A DNA stretch of 64,000 nt from Terribium retamae (GCF_022347545.1 NZ_JAKREW010000032.1:1-64000), one strand, 5' to 3'. Shown: positions 44,764-53,837, counted from the first letter of the stretch. Translations and numbers: made by a program. The notes: generated from the letters alone by a model not told the origin.

Positions 44764-45921
44764 TCATGGATTTGCTCGCGGAGACAAAAGCAGGCAGGCG
44801 AAGGACAAGAGCCCGCAGGCGGCGGCCGCGACGAATACGGATTGCAGGCTCCAGGCCGCATCGAGCATGGTTCCGGCAAACAGCGGCCCCAGCGACAGCC
44901 CCGTGCCGATGATCATCGTGGTCGATGCGACGAGCCGACCGGACGGATCGCGGCTGGCCACCTCGGCGATGATGAAGGGCAACACGAAGGTCCAGGCGAA
45001 TTTGAAGGCGCAGATGGCCGCGATGTAGCCGAGGCCGTCCTTGAGCAGCGCCAGCGCGACGACCGACAGGACGAGGATGGCGTAGCCGAGCAGCAGCATA
45101 AGCCGGCGAGCGACACGACCGCCCAGGAACGAGGCGATCAAAGCCCCGGCGATGCCGAACAGCGTGGCGGTTGCCAGGATGTTGCCGATGCCGGCAGGCT
45201 GCAGATCCGCCTGTTCCGCCGCCATGCTGGCGAAGGTCCAGACGCCGCCGATGGCGATGTAGAAGGCAAGGATGGCGGTTACAGCCAAGATGGCGAGCAG
45301 GACAAACCGGCTGCTGGGTGCGGACCGCGGGCCCGCTGGTTTCGACGCTGCCGGCGCGCGGAAGCCCTTGTAGAGCGGGGCGAGCAACAGCGTGAGGATG
45401 GCCAGCACGAAGTAGAAGGATTTCAGCCCGAAGCCGGCAAACAGATGCGGCAGCACAGCGAGGCCTATCGCGCCGGCGACGAGTTGCCCGACGACCCAGT
45501 AGCCGAATACCCGCTCGGGATTGTCGGCGTCCTGCGCGCTGACCATCGACAGGACCATCAGGGTCCCGCCGCCGAAGCCGGTGAAGGCGCGCAGGAGCAG
45601 AAGCGTCGCATAGTCAGAGAGCAGCAGCGCGGTCGCCAGGTTGCCGATGACGAACACGGCCAAGGCGATGATGCCGACGACATGGACGTTGACGCGGCCG
45701 AGCCAGAACAGGCCCAGCAGGGATGCAGCGCTGAAGGCGCCGTTCTCGACGAAGAAATAGGTGCCGATCTGCGACGGGCCGACGCCCAGTTCCGCGCCAA
45801 GTTGCGCGGCCAGCGCCGGCGCCACCAGCAGCGCCATCGGCGTGATTGCGGCAAAGGCCACGAGCGCGATGACGGTCAGACGTGAAGAGGCCGCCACGGA
45901 GGCGATGGACGACGTGCTCAT
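44764..45921 (-). CDS. MFS transporter
   Basis: A 385-residue major facilitator with about 12 hydrophobic segments (IALVAFAAITPMALLVAPAL; LLRAFTGFGGGTLMVLSMVS). It precedes the HDAC-like gene by 20 bases in an apparent two-gene operon. Substrate unknown; an acetylated amine is a reasonable guess. Confidence 0.75.
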   Translation of the reverse strand: MSTSSIASVAASSRLTVIALVAFAAITPMALLVAPALAAQLGAELGVGPSQIGTYFFVENGAFSAASLLGLFWLGRVNVHVVGIIALAVFVIGNLATALLLSDYATLLLLRAFTGFGGGTLMVLSMVSAQDADNPERVFGYWVVGQLVAGAIGLAVLPHLFAGFGLKSFYFVLAILTLLLAPLYKGFRAPAASKPAGPRSAPSSRFVLLAILAVTAILAFYIAIGGVWTFASMAAEQADLQPAGIGNILATATLFGIAGALIASFLGGRVARRLMLLLGYAILVLSVVALALLKDGLGYIAAICAFKFAWTFVLPFIIAEVASRDPSGRLVASTTMIIGTGLSLGPLFAGTMLDAAWSLQSVFVAAAACGLLSFACLLLSPRANP

Positions 45922-46248
45922 GCACGCTGCCTCGCTTTGATCCCTGCCAATCACTCGCCCCTCCCATGAAGATGCTGCATCGGGCAGCTGTGCCTGCCCG
46001 CCTAGGCGGGGTTCTGGGTGGGTCTAGGGAGATGGATCGACGGCGAGCTGCCTCGCCCTGAAAGCACGCCGGGCAAGCCTCCGGCCTTCGATACCTCTAG
46101 CGGCATCGCTACCTCCCATTTGATGTTTCGCGGTTTTCCGCGATTTCTTTACTTGGGAGTTAAATTTCCTGAAGGCGATGAGCTTGTCAATGAGATTTTC
46201 GAAAATCGTTGATTGTTCGACAATCATACCGAGTCAGCGAAAAGCGCT
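45922..46248. other. Intergenic region with no gene
   Basis: No convincing frame. A CCGCCTAGGCGG palindrome lies near 46000. Confidence 0.4.
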
Positions 46249-46535
46249 TCACGTCCGCAGTTCACCGGCGGCTGGCGGGCAAGCCTCAGCGATCGAAGCC
46301 TCCAGACCAGCAACAGCGCTCGCGAAATCTGAAAATTCCGTCAGCTCCATCGGGAAGTAGTGGTAGTTTCCCGACGCGATGCCTGCGAGCACGACGTGGT
46401 GTTTACCCTGGCCATCGCGCTTCAGCCGCAAGATAGTACACAGCGCCCATTTATGATCGGCGTGTCGAGCTGTCGGACGATCGTCCCTGTGGTTACGACC
46501 TTCAGAGCTCGAAAAAACGTCGAGAAAAAGCCCAT
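46249..46535 (-). pseudogene. Hypothetical gene with an apparent frameshift
   Basis: A frame starting MGFFSTFFRALKVVTTGTIV at 46535 stops near 46422. Another frame carries plausible protein onward (GKHHVVLAGIASGNYHYFP, then FSDFASAVAGLEASIAEAC) to 46249. Joining them needs one shift around 46440. This may be a broken gene or a sequence error. Confidence 0.4.
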
Positions 46536-46723
46536 TTTTTTGTGCCCCGCCGTTGGAGCCAGCACTGTCCCACCATGCCAAACGGCTGTCCAGATAAGTC
46601 CTCGACAAGCGCCTGCAAAGGAACCCTTGGCTCGAAGGTTCGCTCGATAACTTGATTTCTCGGCCCTGCTCGTCAACCTGCGACCGTCCGGCTACCCAGT
46701 CGGAGATGATTCCCGGAGTTCCG

Positions 46724-47728
46724 ATGCGTCGTGCCGGCTTTTTTATCCTGATCGCCGTCCTGTTGCTGGCCATCGCCCTGGCGAGCCTCTGGACCGCTCT
46801 CGCTTTCTTTTACCGGCTGCCGCTGCCGGAGACCGGACGCATCGCGGTTGCGGCACTTTTTGCCCTGTTCGGCCTGGCGATGCTGATCGCCCTGTTCACG
46901 CGCCTGCGGTGGCGCGCCACGGGCGTCTTTGCCGTTGTATTTGCCGGTGTGCTGGTCTGGTGGGCGAGCATCGCGCCGCCGCGCGACGGCGACTTCGTGC
47001 CCGAAGACGCCCGGCAGGTGACCGGCGTCATCGAAGGCGATCGGCTGACGCTGAGCAATATGCGCAACTTCACCTGGCGCAGCAAAACCGAATTCGACGA
47101 AAGCTGGGAGAAGCGCAGCTACGACCTGTCGAAGCTAAAGACCGTCGACCTGTTCATGTCCTACTGGGCCGGCCCCGAAATGGCGCACACCATCGTCAGC
47201 TTCGGTTTCGAGGGCGGCGAACAGATCGCCTGGTCGATCGAGGCGCGCTATCGGCTGGGCGGCGAATATTCGCCGGTCGCCGACGCCTTCAAGACCGACA
47301 CACTGATCATCATCGCGGCCGACGAGCGCGACCTGATCGGCCTGCGCACCAATGTGCGCGGCGAGGACGTGCACCTCTACCGGCTGAACGTACCGGCCAA
47401 CCACGCGCGGGCCTTCCTGGCCGGCTACGTCGCCGACGCCAATGCGCTGGCCGCCGAGCCGCAGTTCTACAATTCGATCACCACCAATTGCACGACGGCG
47501 ATCCTGCGCATCCTGCGGCTGGTCGGGGCGAGCGTGCCCACCGACTGGCGCCTGCTCGTCAACGGCTACCTGGCAGGCTACCTCTACGACCAGAAACGCG
47601 TCGACACCCGGCTGCCGCTCGAGGAACTGATCGAGCGCTCCCGCATCAGCGAGCGCGCGAAGGTCTTCGGGGTCGGGCCGGGCTTTTCCGAAGAGATCCG
47701 GCGCGGTCTGCCGGATCCGAACAAGTAG
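46724..47728 (+). CDS. DUF4105 membrane protein
   Basis: A 334-residue protein. About three N-terminal hydrophobic segments (residues 5-85) are followed by a periplasmic DUF4105 domain: SYWAGPEMAHTIVSFGFEGG, a middle AADERDLIGLRTNVRGEDVH and a conserved ITTNCTTAILRILR. Function is unproven; the Asn-Cys-Thr motif suggests a cysteine-hydrolase-like fold. GGAG precedes ATG 46724. Confidence 0.75.
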   Translation: MRRAGFFILIAVLLLAIALASLWTALAFFYRLPLPETGRIAVAALFALFGLAMLIALFTRLRWRATGVFAVVFAGVLVWWASIAPPRDGDFVPEDARQVTGVIEGDRLTLSNMRNFTWRSKTEFDESWEKRSYDLSKLKTVDLFMSYWAGPEMAHTIVSFGFEGGEQIAWSIEARYRLGGEYSPVADAFKTDTLIIIAADERDLIGLRTNVRGEDVHLYRLNVPANHARAFLAGYVADANALAAEPQFYNSITTNCTTAILRILRLVGASVPTDWRLLVNGYLAGYLYDQKRVDTRLPLEELIERSRISERAKVFGVGPGFSEEIRRGLPDPNK

Positions 47729-47851
47729 GCGTTAGCGCCAGCCTTTCCACATCGGCGGGAAAATCTCCGCTCCCAAATGGGACATTGCGCGACTATTCCG
47801 AGCGTTTACCATCCGTGCCGAGGGAACCTCGAGGGCCGGATCTGAAGCAGC

Positions 47852-48280
47852 CTACAATTCCGGCTTCACCACCATCACCGCGGCAATCAGCGCAAACACC
47901 GCGATCATAGCGATGCGGCCGATGCGGGCGCGCCTGTCGCGGGCAAATTGCCTGAGCTCGGTGGGCGAGCCGGCCAGCGCGGAGCGGGCCCGGGCCTGCC
48001 AGGGTTCGACAAAGCTGCGGCCGATGCCGATCACGGCGGCGATGAGAAGGAACGACAGCACCAGCCACGGCGTCAGCAGCGGCCAGCCGCCGACATAGAC
48101 GAGGACAAGACCGGCAAGCAGGCCGAGCTTGATGAGGATATCCGCCAAACGGCTGGCGAAAAGCGCCGCCCGCACCGGCGCCCGGCTGGCCGGTATCAGC
48201 AGGAATTCACTGGCCACGAACAGCGCAATCGATGCGCTCATCGCGAAAGCATGGACCGTGAGGGTACTTCCGTAGAGCAT
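47852..48280 (-). CDS. Four-span membrane protein (DUF2269-like)
   Basis: A 142-residue protein with four hydrophobic segments (VHAFAMSASIALFVASEFLL; LGLLAGLVLVYVGG; LVLSFLLIAAVIGIG; IAMIAVFALIAAVMVV). It diverges from a TetR regulator that probably controls it. AGAGGAAAG precedes ATG 48280. Confidence 0.65.
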   Translation of the reverse strand: MLYGSTLTVHAFAMSASIALFVASEFLLIPASRAPVRAALFASRLADILIKLGLLAGLVLVYVGGWPLLTPWLVLSFLLIAAVIGIGRSFVEPWQARARSALAGSPTELRQFARDRRARIGRIAMIAVFALIAAVMVVKPEL

Positions 48281-48326
48281 CTTTCCTCTCGTCTTCGGTG
48301 CAGGTGCTTGAGTTGGCCGCATGAAT

Positions 48327-48346
48327 ATGTGACGAATCCCTCACAT
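48327..48346. promoter_or_regulatory. Operator-like palindrome between TetR and its divergent gene
   Basis: ATGTGA (48327-48332) and TCACAT (48341-48346) are perfect inverted arms around eight bases, in the 107-base gap between divergent start codons. Confidence 0.5.
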
Positions 48347-48387
48347 TTTGTATTCGCATTCCAGTCCTCGAAGCTGCGTCAGGCCAA

Positions 48388-49002
48388 ATGGATGTAAATC
48401 CACGGAAAATTCCACGCCAGGCTCGCGCCCGCGCCACCGTGGAGGCTATTCTCGGAGCCGGCGCTCAGCTTTTGGCCGAGCACGGATTTGAAAGCCTGAC
48501 CACGGCGCGGGTGGCCGAGCGCGCCGGCGTGAGCATCGGTTCGCTCTACCAGTACTTCCCGAACAAGCAGGCGCTGGCGGCCGCGCTGATCGATCATTAC
48601 GGCGAAGCGCTGGCCGCCGCCTTCCGCCAACGATGGCGGGGCCACGAAACGCTGGCCGGGGCGGTGGACGCCATGGTCGGTGCGGCACTCGTCTCACACC
48701 CGCATGGGCCCGAACTGCACAGGGCGTTGAACGAACTTGCCCCGCGCGTCGGCCGCGCGGAGAAAAACAAGGGGATCAGCGCCAGGATTGCCGGCATCGT
48801 CACAATGGTGCTGGAACAGCATCGGCACGAGATAGCAGCCGACCTCAACCTTGCCGATGCGGCGGCGCTGATCGAAACCGTCCTCGAGACGGTCAGTCAC
48901 CGCGCCATCGAGCACCATCCCGTCACGCCCGACAGCGCAAGCATGGCCAGCCACTGCCGAAGGCTGATCATGGCCTATCTCACGAACCCCGCGCCACGGT
49001 AA
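48388..49002 (+). CDS. TetR-family transcriptional regulator
   Basis: A 204-residue TetR protein with the N-terminal helix-turn-helix (TTARVAERAGVSIGSLYQYF, residues 40-60) and a helical ligand domain. Divergent from the membrane-protein gene with an inverted repeat between. Ligand unknown. Confidence 0.85.
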   Translation: MDVNPRKIPRQARARATVEAILGAGAQLLAEHGFESLTTARVAERAGVSIGSLYQYFPNKQALAAALIDHYGEALAAAFRQRWRGHETLAGAVDAMVGAALVSHPHGPELHRALNELAPRVGRAEKNKGISARIAGIVTMVLEQHRHEIAADLNLADAAALIETVLETVSHRAIEHHPVTPDSASMASHCRRLIMAYLTNPAPR

Positions 49003-49260
49003 AGCGTGGCAGCGCGTCACTTCATCTGCCGTTTTTCCAGCGCATTGACGAGGTGCATCATCATCCCGGCGCCGGGTGCCGCTTAGGCCGGCGCAATGGC
49101 ATTCAATCCTCGAAGCGCCGGCCGCCTGCTTCCACCAAACCAATGATGTTTGGCCGCCCCCGGGGTGATATCCTGTTTCAGGTGCCGGAGTGCCCCCACT
49201 TTCCGGCGCTTAGGCCGGCGCATCCCCCGTCCCTCTGGCGCGCGCCGGCCGCTCCATGGA

Positions 49261-49300
49261 GCAATCCCAGGAGAAGCGTGTAACGTTTTCCTGGGATTGC
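49261..49300. repeat. Intergenic palindrome of the GCAATCCCAGGA type
   Basis: GCAATCCCAGGA (49261-49272) is perfectly inverted at 49289-49300. GCGTTGGAACG follows. Same style as other hairpin elements in the window. Confidence 0.65.
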
Positions 49301-49343
49301 CTCCGCTAAAGCGTTGGAACGTTTCCCGTTTCTGCATATTCCG

Positions 49344-49368
49344 GGAACCCTTGACGGGTGCCGTTGTT
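49344..49368 (+). promoter_or_regulatory. EcfG-type general stress promoter upstream of the BLUF gene
   Basis: GGAAC (49344-49348), a 17-base spacer and GTT (49366-49368) match the alphaproteobacterial sigma-EcfG consensus. It lies 150 bases before the BLUF start. A 27-codon frame (49381-49464) lies between them. Confidence 0.55.
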
Positions 49369-49520
49369 AAGGTGGTGCTGATGGACCTCTCCATCGGCGA
49401 TCCGGGCCGGTCCGATGTGCCGGCAATCATGTCGGGCCGGTTCGCTTTCCCTGGATACGGTTGAAAAGGTTGCACGGCAGTGGAGCAGGCCTATATCGGA
49501 AGTGCAACGAGGACACCGGT

Positions 49521-49850
49521 TTGACCGAAAATCTCATACGACTGACCTACGTCTCGACCTTTCAACCCGACATCACCGACACCAATATCGACGACCTCGT
49601 CGCCAAGGCTGCGAGCTTCAACCAGGCCCAGGGCATAACCGGCGTTCTCGCGATCGACAAAGACCGCGTCTGTCAGATCCTCGAAGGACCAAAAGACCAT
49701 GTCGAGCGGCTGTTCAGATCGATCCAGAGCGATCGGCGCCACCACACCGTGACCGAGATCGACACGCGGCCGATCGATACGAAAAGCTTCGAGGCATGGG
49801 GCATGGTTCGTCGCGACATGATCGATATCGTCATCCATGCCCTCGCCTAG
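49521..49850 (+). CDS. Short BLUF-domain blue-light photoreceptor
   Basis: A 109-residue single-domain BLUF protein. It keeps the flavin-site residues: Tyr in RLTYVS, Asn in FNQAQGITG, Gln in VCQILEGP, and the Trp-Met pair in FEAWGM. BLUF domains bind FAD and signal blue light. No output domain is fused, so it would act through a partner. TTG 49521 with GAGG upstream gives the usual family length; the frame is open leftward to 49461. Confidence 0.8.
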   Translation: MTENLIRLTYVSTFQPDITDTNIDDLVAKAASFNQAQGITGVLAIDKDRVCQILEGPKDHVERLFRSIQSDRRHHTVTEIDTRPIDTKSFEAWGMVRRDMIDIVIHALA

Positions 49851-49951
49851 GCGGGGCGGGCATCAAGCGAAAAAAGCCGCCGGTCGAGCAACGCGCCGAC
49901 CATGGTGCAAATCTCCCGACAGACCGCTGTCAGCAAGGCTGTGCGACATTA

Positions 49952-50028
49952 GAGCGTTCCGGAAACTTGGAACGCTCCAACCCCTTATTCTCACGCAATT
50001 CGAAGCGACCGCTGCACACTGGAATTGC
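49952..50028. repeat. Two adjacent palindromic elements
   Basis: GAGCGTTCC (49952-49960) is inverted at 49969-49977. GCAATTC (49995-50001) is inverted at 50022-50028, with CCGCTGCACACT inside, as in the 5.2 kb repeats. Located after the BLUF gene. Confidence 0.65.
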
Positions 50029-50056
50029 GTTCGTTCCCTCGGAGGAAACGAAAGGC

Positions 50057-50575
50057 ATGGCCATGACCCCATTTCTCACCGCCCTCACCTGCGAAAGCCC
50101 GCCGGCCGATCGGGCAAAAGACATGGCACTCTACGGATGGCTGATCGGAAGCTGGGAGATGGACACGCTCCGCCATCTCAACGACGGGACGACCGAGAGA
50201 TCGACCGGAGAAATCCATTTCGCCTGGGTGCTCGAAGGTCGCGCCATCCAGGATCTCTGGATCCGGCCCAGGCGCCCTGCCCCGTCGACCATGTATGGCA
50301 CCACCTTGCGCATCTTCGATACCGCGATCGATGGCTGGCACATCATCTGGAGCGACCCTGTGAACCAGGATTATTCGCGCCAGATCGGACGGGCCGAGGG
50401 CAATGACATCGTGCAGATCGGCGAAGATTCGCGCGGCCTGAAAACGCGGTGGCGCTTCACCGAGATCACGCCGGACAGCTTCCACTGGATCGGCGAGGAA
50501 CGCGCGTCCGACAGTGACCCCTGGCAGGTCACCTACGAACATTTCGCGCAACGCACCGGCCTGGTCCAAGGGTGA
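50057..50575 (+). CDS. DUF1579-like small protein
   Basis: A 172-residue protein with a lipocalin-like pattern (LYGWLIGSWEMDTLRHLNDG; FAWVLEGRAIQDLWI; DSFHWIGEERASDSDPWQ) resembling DUF1579 and related beta-barrel proteins. GGAGGAAACG precedes. Function unknown. The next gene follows after 73 bases. Confidence 0.6.
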   Translation: MAMTPFLTALTCESPPADRAKDMALYGWLIGSWEMDTLRHLNDGTTERSTGEIHFAWVLEGRAIQDLWIRPRRPAPSTMYGTTLRIFDTAIDGWHIIWSDPVNQDYSRQIGRAEGNDIVQIGEDSRGLKTRWRFTEITPDSFHWIGEERASDSDPWQVTYEHFAQRTGLVQG

Positions 50576-50648
50576 GACGGATGAGGCCATTGAACGCTTT
50601 TTTCCCATCGCGATACTTCCCGCGCGGAACCGATGGAGATGCGCGGAC

Positions 50649-51023
50649 ATGGACTGGAATGCGTTTGCCGAACGCTGGTGCGCCGACTGGAATTCGCACG
50701 ATCTCGATCGCGTTCTGGAGCATTTCGCCGACGACGTCGTCTTCACCTCACCGATAGCGGCAAGCCTGCTGCCCGAAACCGGCGGCAGGCTGGCCGGCAA
50801 GGCGGCGCTGCGCGTCTATTGGGAAGAAGGCCTGCGCCGCATCCCCGACCTTCATTTCACCATCGAGCGCATCTTCGGCGGCATCGACACGCTGGTCATC
50901 CAGTACCGCAACCAGAAGGGCGCCAGCGTGAGCGAGGTGCTGCGCTTCGAAAACGGCAAGGTCGTGCGCGGCGACGGCACCTACGCGGTCGGGGCCGACA
51001 ATCCGGCCGGGATCCGGAGTTAG
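50649..51023 (+). CDS. SnoaL/NTF2-like protein
   Basis: A 124-residue NTF2-fold protein (FAERWCADWNSHDLDRVLEH; VLRFENGKVVRGDGTYAV). Family members are small isomerases or binding proteins. GGAGATGCG precedes ATG 50649. Probably cotranscribed with the DUF1579-like gene. Confidence 0.7.
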   Translation: MDWNAFAERWCADWNSHDLDRVLEHFADDVVFTSPIAASLLPETGGRLAGKAALRVYWEEGLRRIPDLHFTIERIFGGIDTLVIQYRNQKGASVSEVLRFENGKVVRGDGTYAVGADNPAGIRS

Positions 51024-51127
51024 CCGCTCCCAACAAGCGCCCAATGCGCTGTCGTGGGTTCTGTCATCGAAGCCGTGGCCGGCTGCGGTGTCTTCTCTCG
51101 GACTGATTCCCGACTGGGAAATGTTCC

Positions 51128-51152
51128 GGAACTTTTGCCAGCGCGACGGGTT
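51128..51152 (+). promoter_or_regulatory. EcfG-type general stress promoter
   Basis: GGAAC (51128-51132), 17 bases, GTT (51150-51152), ending 36 bases before the start of the first of two hydrophilic-protein genes. Spacing and consensus are ideal for sigma-EcfG. Confidence 0.7.
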
Positions 51153-51187
51153 GGCGAAAGAAGGCACCGCAACGACAGGAGGCGGCC

Positions 51188-51388
51188 ATGAGCAATCTTC
51201 ACCGCAAGACTTCCCGGCCCACAGACAAGGATCTGAGTGAAAATCCGGGCATCGGAACCTCGAAGGGCACCAGCAAGGCCGGGGACGAGGCGCTGGATGG
51301 CGACAACACGTTCGAGGGCGATGTCGAAAACGATGTGACGCGCCAGGGCGGCGTAGACCCGCGTCAGACCGGACGCACCAACCGATAG
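51188..51388 (+). CDS. Small hydrophilic protein under stress promoter
   Basis: A 66-residue protein without hydrophobic core, rich in Asp, Gly, Thr and Arg (GIGTSKGTSKAGDEALDG). AGGAGG precedes the ATG. Likely a general-stress protein, given the promoter. Confidence 0.65.
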   Translation: MSNLHRKTSRPTDKDLSENPGIGTSKGTSKAGDEALDGDNTFEGDVENDVTRQGGVDPRQTGRTNR

Positions 51389-51398
51389 GAGCGAGACC

Positions 51399-51638
51399 AT
51401 GGCTGGCAAGAACACGCATGAGCAACAGTTGCGCATCATCGAAAAGCGCGTGGACACGAGCAATGCCGGCGACGATTTCGACGCCACCGAAGAACTGCGC
51501 CGCTCGAAACAGGAGCGGCAGGCACGGCAGGACGGAGCGAGCCTTCCACGGCAGCGCGACCTGACCGACAAGGACGACCGCAGCATGATCCGCGGCGAAA
51601 ACCAGGAGAGTGCGCACCACAAGCGCGGCGGCCGGTAA
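51399..51638 (+). CDS. Small hydrophilic protein, second in operon
   Basis: A 79-residue charged protein (Glu, Arg, Gln and Asp rich), starting MAGKNTHEQQLRIIEKRVDT. GGAG precedes; ten bases separate it from the upstream gene, so it shares the EcfG promoter. Confidence 0.65.
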   Translation: MAGKNTHEQQLRIIEKRVDTSNAGDDFDATEELRRSKQERQARQDGASLPRQRDLTDKDDRSMIRGENQESAHHKRGGR

Positions 51639-51733
51639 GCGCCAGCTGTCACAGCTTCCCTAAACGGATCTGGCTAACCCGTCGGGCCGCACCGGCATCT
51701 CTGACCGGGTGCCAGGTCAACGGCATCGCATGC

Positions 51734-52537
51734 TCAGGACCGCCTGCGCTTCAAGCCGCGCGGTGTCTCACCGGTTTGCCGGCGCATCCAATGGGCAAGG
51801 TGCGACTGATGGGCAAAGCCGGTCCGGTGTGCGACTTCGCTGATGCTGAAGTCGCTTTCCAGCAGCAGCCGTCGCGCCCGTTCGACCCGGCGGCTGAGCA
51901 CGTAGTGGTGGACCGTCAGGCCTGTCGCGGCCTTGAACCAGGTCCTCAGATGCGAATTGCTGACCCCTGCCACCCTGCTCAGGGTCTCCAGGGAAAGCGG
52001 CGTTTCGATCCCGGCTTCGATGAAGTCGAAGACACGCTGCAACTGGGCTTCAGACAACCGGCCGGGCCGATCGGGTTCCGACGTCTCAAGTCCCAGCAGG
52101 CGAACCGCCATCGCAACACCGATCGAGTCCGCAAACAGCGAGCCGCCTGGTGAACCCGCCCGGAAATCGCTCTCCAGCGCGCGCGCCAGATGCTCGATGC
52201 GAGCGTCGCGCAGAAGATGACGCGTTTCAAGACGCCTGAAGCGTCCAGGCTCAAGCTCTGCCGAAACCCTGTCGAGCAGCGCGGAAGAGAGGCTGAGCTC
52301 CACCGTGTCGAACCCGGTCTCCGCCTCGAACCCACCCTCTTCGCCCGCCGGCACCAGGTCGATATCGCCGGCACGCCGCACGAAATAGCGTCCGACCTGT
52401 CCGCAATAAGAACGCGTCGCGGCACTTGCATGGATGAGGACGCGGTGCCGATCCGCCCGGCGTAAGTGAAAACCGCCGGCCTCGACCTGCAAGGCGGAGA
52501 TCGTGACGGCCGCGGCCGGGGCAGACGAGGGATGCAT
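51734..52537 (-). CDS. AraC-family transcriptional regulator
   Basis: A 267-residue AraC protein. The C-terminal double helix-turn-helix is clear: SLETLSRVAGVSNSHLRTWF and ISEVAHRTGFAHQSHLAHWM. The N-terminal cupin-like region senses an unknown ligand. Divergent from the epimerase gene it probably controls. Confidence 0.8.
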   Translation of the reverse strand: MHPSSAPAAAVTISALQVEAGGFHLRRADRHRVLIHASAATRSYCGQVGRYFVRRAGDIDLVPAGEEGGFEAETGFDTVELSLSSALLDRVSAELEPGRFRRLETRHLLRDARIEHLARALESDFRAGSPGGSLFADSIGVAMAVRLLGLETSEPDRPGRLSEAQLQRVFDFIEAGIETPLSLETLSRVAGVSNSHLRTWFKAATGLTVHHYVLSRRVERARRLLLESDFSISEVAHRTGFAHQSHLAHWMRRQTGETPRGLKRRRS

Positions 52538-52646
52538 CAACTGTCTCACCTTTGGCGGAACGTGCTGAAGATTTGGCGATTGCCGCGCGATTTTCAATGC
52601 AATGCCCATTACCTGCGCAGGCATCGCAACGATCGAAAGAACAGAC

Positions 52647-53540
52647 ATGAGCGGCTATGTGGTTGTCGGCGCAGGACCGGTGGGCAGGGAGACGGCGCGG
52701 CTGGCGGCGCTGGATGGGCATGAGGTGGTGCTGACGAGCCGCAGCGTGAGCCGGCTCGATCTGGAACATGTGCGCACGGTCCAGGCCGATGCGACCGACG
52801 CGGCGGCGCTGGCCAGGATCAGCCAGGGCGCGGATGCGATCTTCATGTGCGCGATGGCGCCTTATGATCGGTGGCCGACCGATTTCTTCCCGATCATGGA
52901 TGGCGTGACACGCGCAGCCGAAATCGTCGGCGCCAAACTCGTTGTCCTCGGCAATGTCTACGGCTATGGCGCGAATGCCAGCGGTCCGCTTCGCGCCGAC
53001 CAGCCCCTGGATCCGACCTCGCGCAAGGGCGCGGTGCGAACCATCATGTGGCAGCGGGCCCTGCGTGCCGCGGTGCCGGCTCTTGAGGTGCGTGCCAGCG
53101 ATTATCTGGGGCACGGCGCCGTCACCTATTTTTCGATTCTCGCGCTGCCGGCACTGCTGGAGTCCAGGCCGATTTCGTTCCTGCGCGATCTCGACGCCAG
53201 CCACGCCTGGACCTTTCCCAGGGACGTTGCGAGAACCCTGGTGGCCGCCGCCGCGTGGCCTGGTGAATGGGGCCGTGCATTCCATGTGCCCGCGCAGCAT
53301 ATTTCGCCACGGGAACTCATGCGGAAGGCGGCGGCGATGCTCGGCAAGCCCGTTCCCGAGATCGGCACCTACTCGCATGCCGAAATGGAAGCGCTCGGCA
53401 TGCATGAACTGGTTGAGATGAGCTACCTTTTCGAAAGCCCGCTGCTCGTCGATTCCGCGGATACCGAGGCGATGCTCGGCGTGAAGGCGCAGAGCATCGA
53501 TGCCATGATCGCCGACGCGCTTCGCGATCACCTTCCGTGA
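52647..53540 (+). CDS. NAD(P)-dependent epimerase/dehydratase-like protein
   Basis: A 297-residue extended short-chain dehydrogenase. The nucleotide motif YVVVGAGPVGRETARLAALD is at the N-terminus, with LVVLGNVYGYG in the middle. The usual Tyr-x-x-x-Lys pair is not obvious, so it may be atypical or NmrA-like. Substrate unknown. Confidence 0.7.
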   Translation: MSGYVVVGAGPVGRETARLAALDGHEVVLTSRSVSRLDLEHVRTVQADATDAAALARISQGADAIFMCAMAPYDRWPTDFFPIMDGVTRAAEIVGAKLVVLGNVYGYGANASGPLRADQPLDPTSRKGAVRTIMWQRALRAAVPALEVRASDYLGHGAVTYFSILALPALLESRPISFLRDLDASHAWTFPRDVARTLVAAAAWPGEWGRAFHVPAQHISPRELMRKAAAMLGKPVPEIGTYSHAEMEALGMHELVEMSYLFESPLLVDSADTEAMLGVKAQSIDAMIADALRDHLP

Positions 53541-53624
53541 CCGGAGCGTTCGGGCAAAAAAGGCAAGCCTTCCGGCTCTTTGTTCCGCACGGACGCAACC
53601 GCTATACGTGGCGGCGCATCTGCC

Positions 53625-53837
53625 CTAGTTGCTGAAGGTGGAGGATGTTGCGCCCATCGCGGCGTTGAGAAGCATGGCGACACGCCATGGCTTCTCCGCC
53701 AGGGTGATGCGCGTGCGGATGGAACCCGCGACGTGCTCGACCTGCGCCCTGCCGTCGAGCTGACGGATTTCGATGACCTTGGCCGGATCCAGTTCGACGA
53801 CGGTGCCGTCCGCTGCTTTCAGCTGCACCCGCGACAT
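53625..53837 (-). CDS. Small hypothetical protein
   Basis: A 70-residue beta-rich protein (VQLKAADGTVVELDPAKVIE; SIRTRITLAEKPWRVAMLLN). GAGGA precedes the ATG. No family recognised. Confidence 0.5.
   Translation of the reverse strand: MSRVQLKAADGTVVELDPAKVIEIRQLDGRAQVEHVAGSIRTRITLAEKPWRVAMLLNAAMGATSSTFSN

Noticed and set aside
49381..49464. 27-codon frame between the EcfG promoter and the BLUF gene
   Set aside because: No ribosome site and no distinctive composition; could be 5' leader only.
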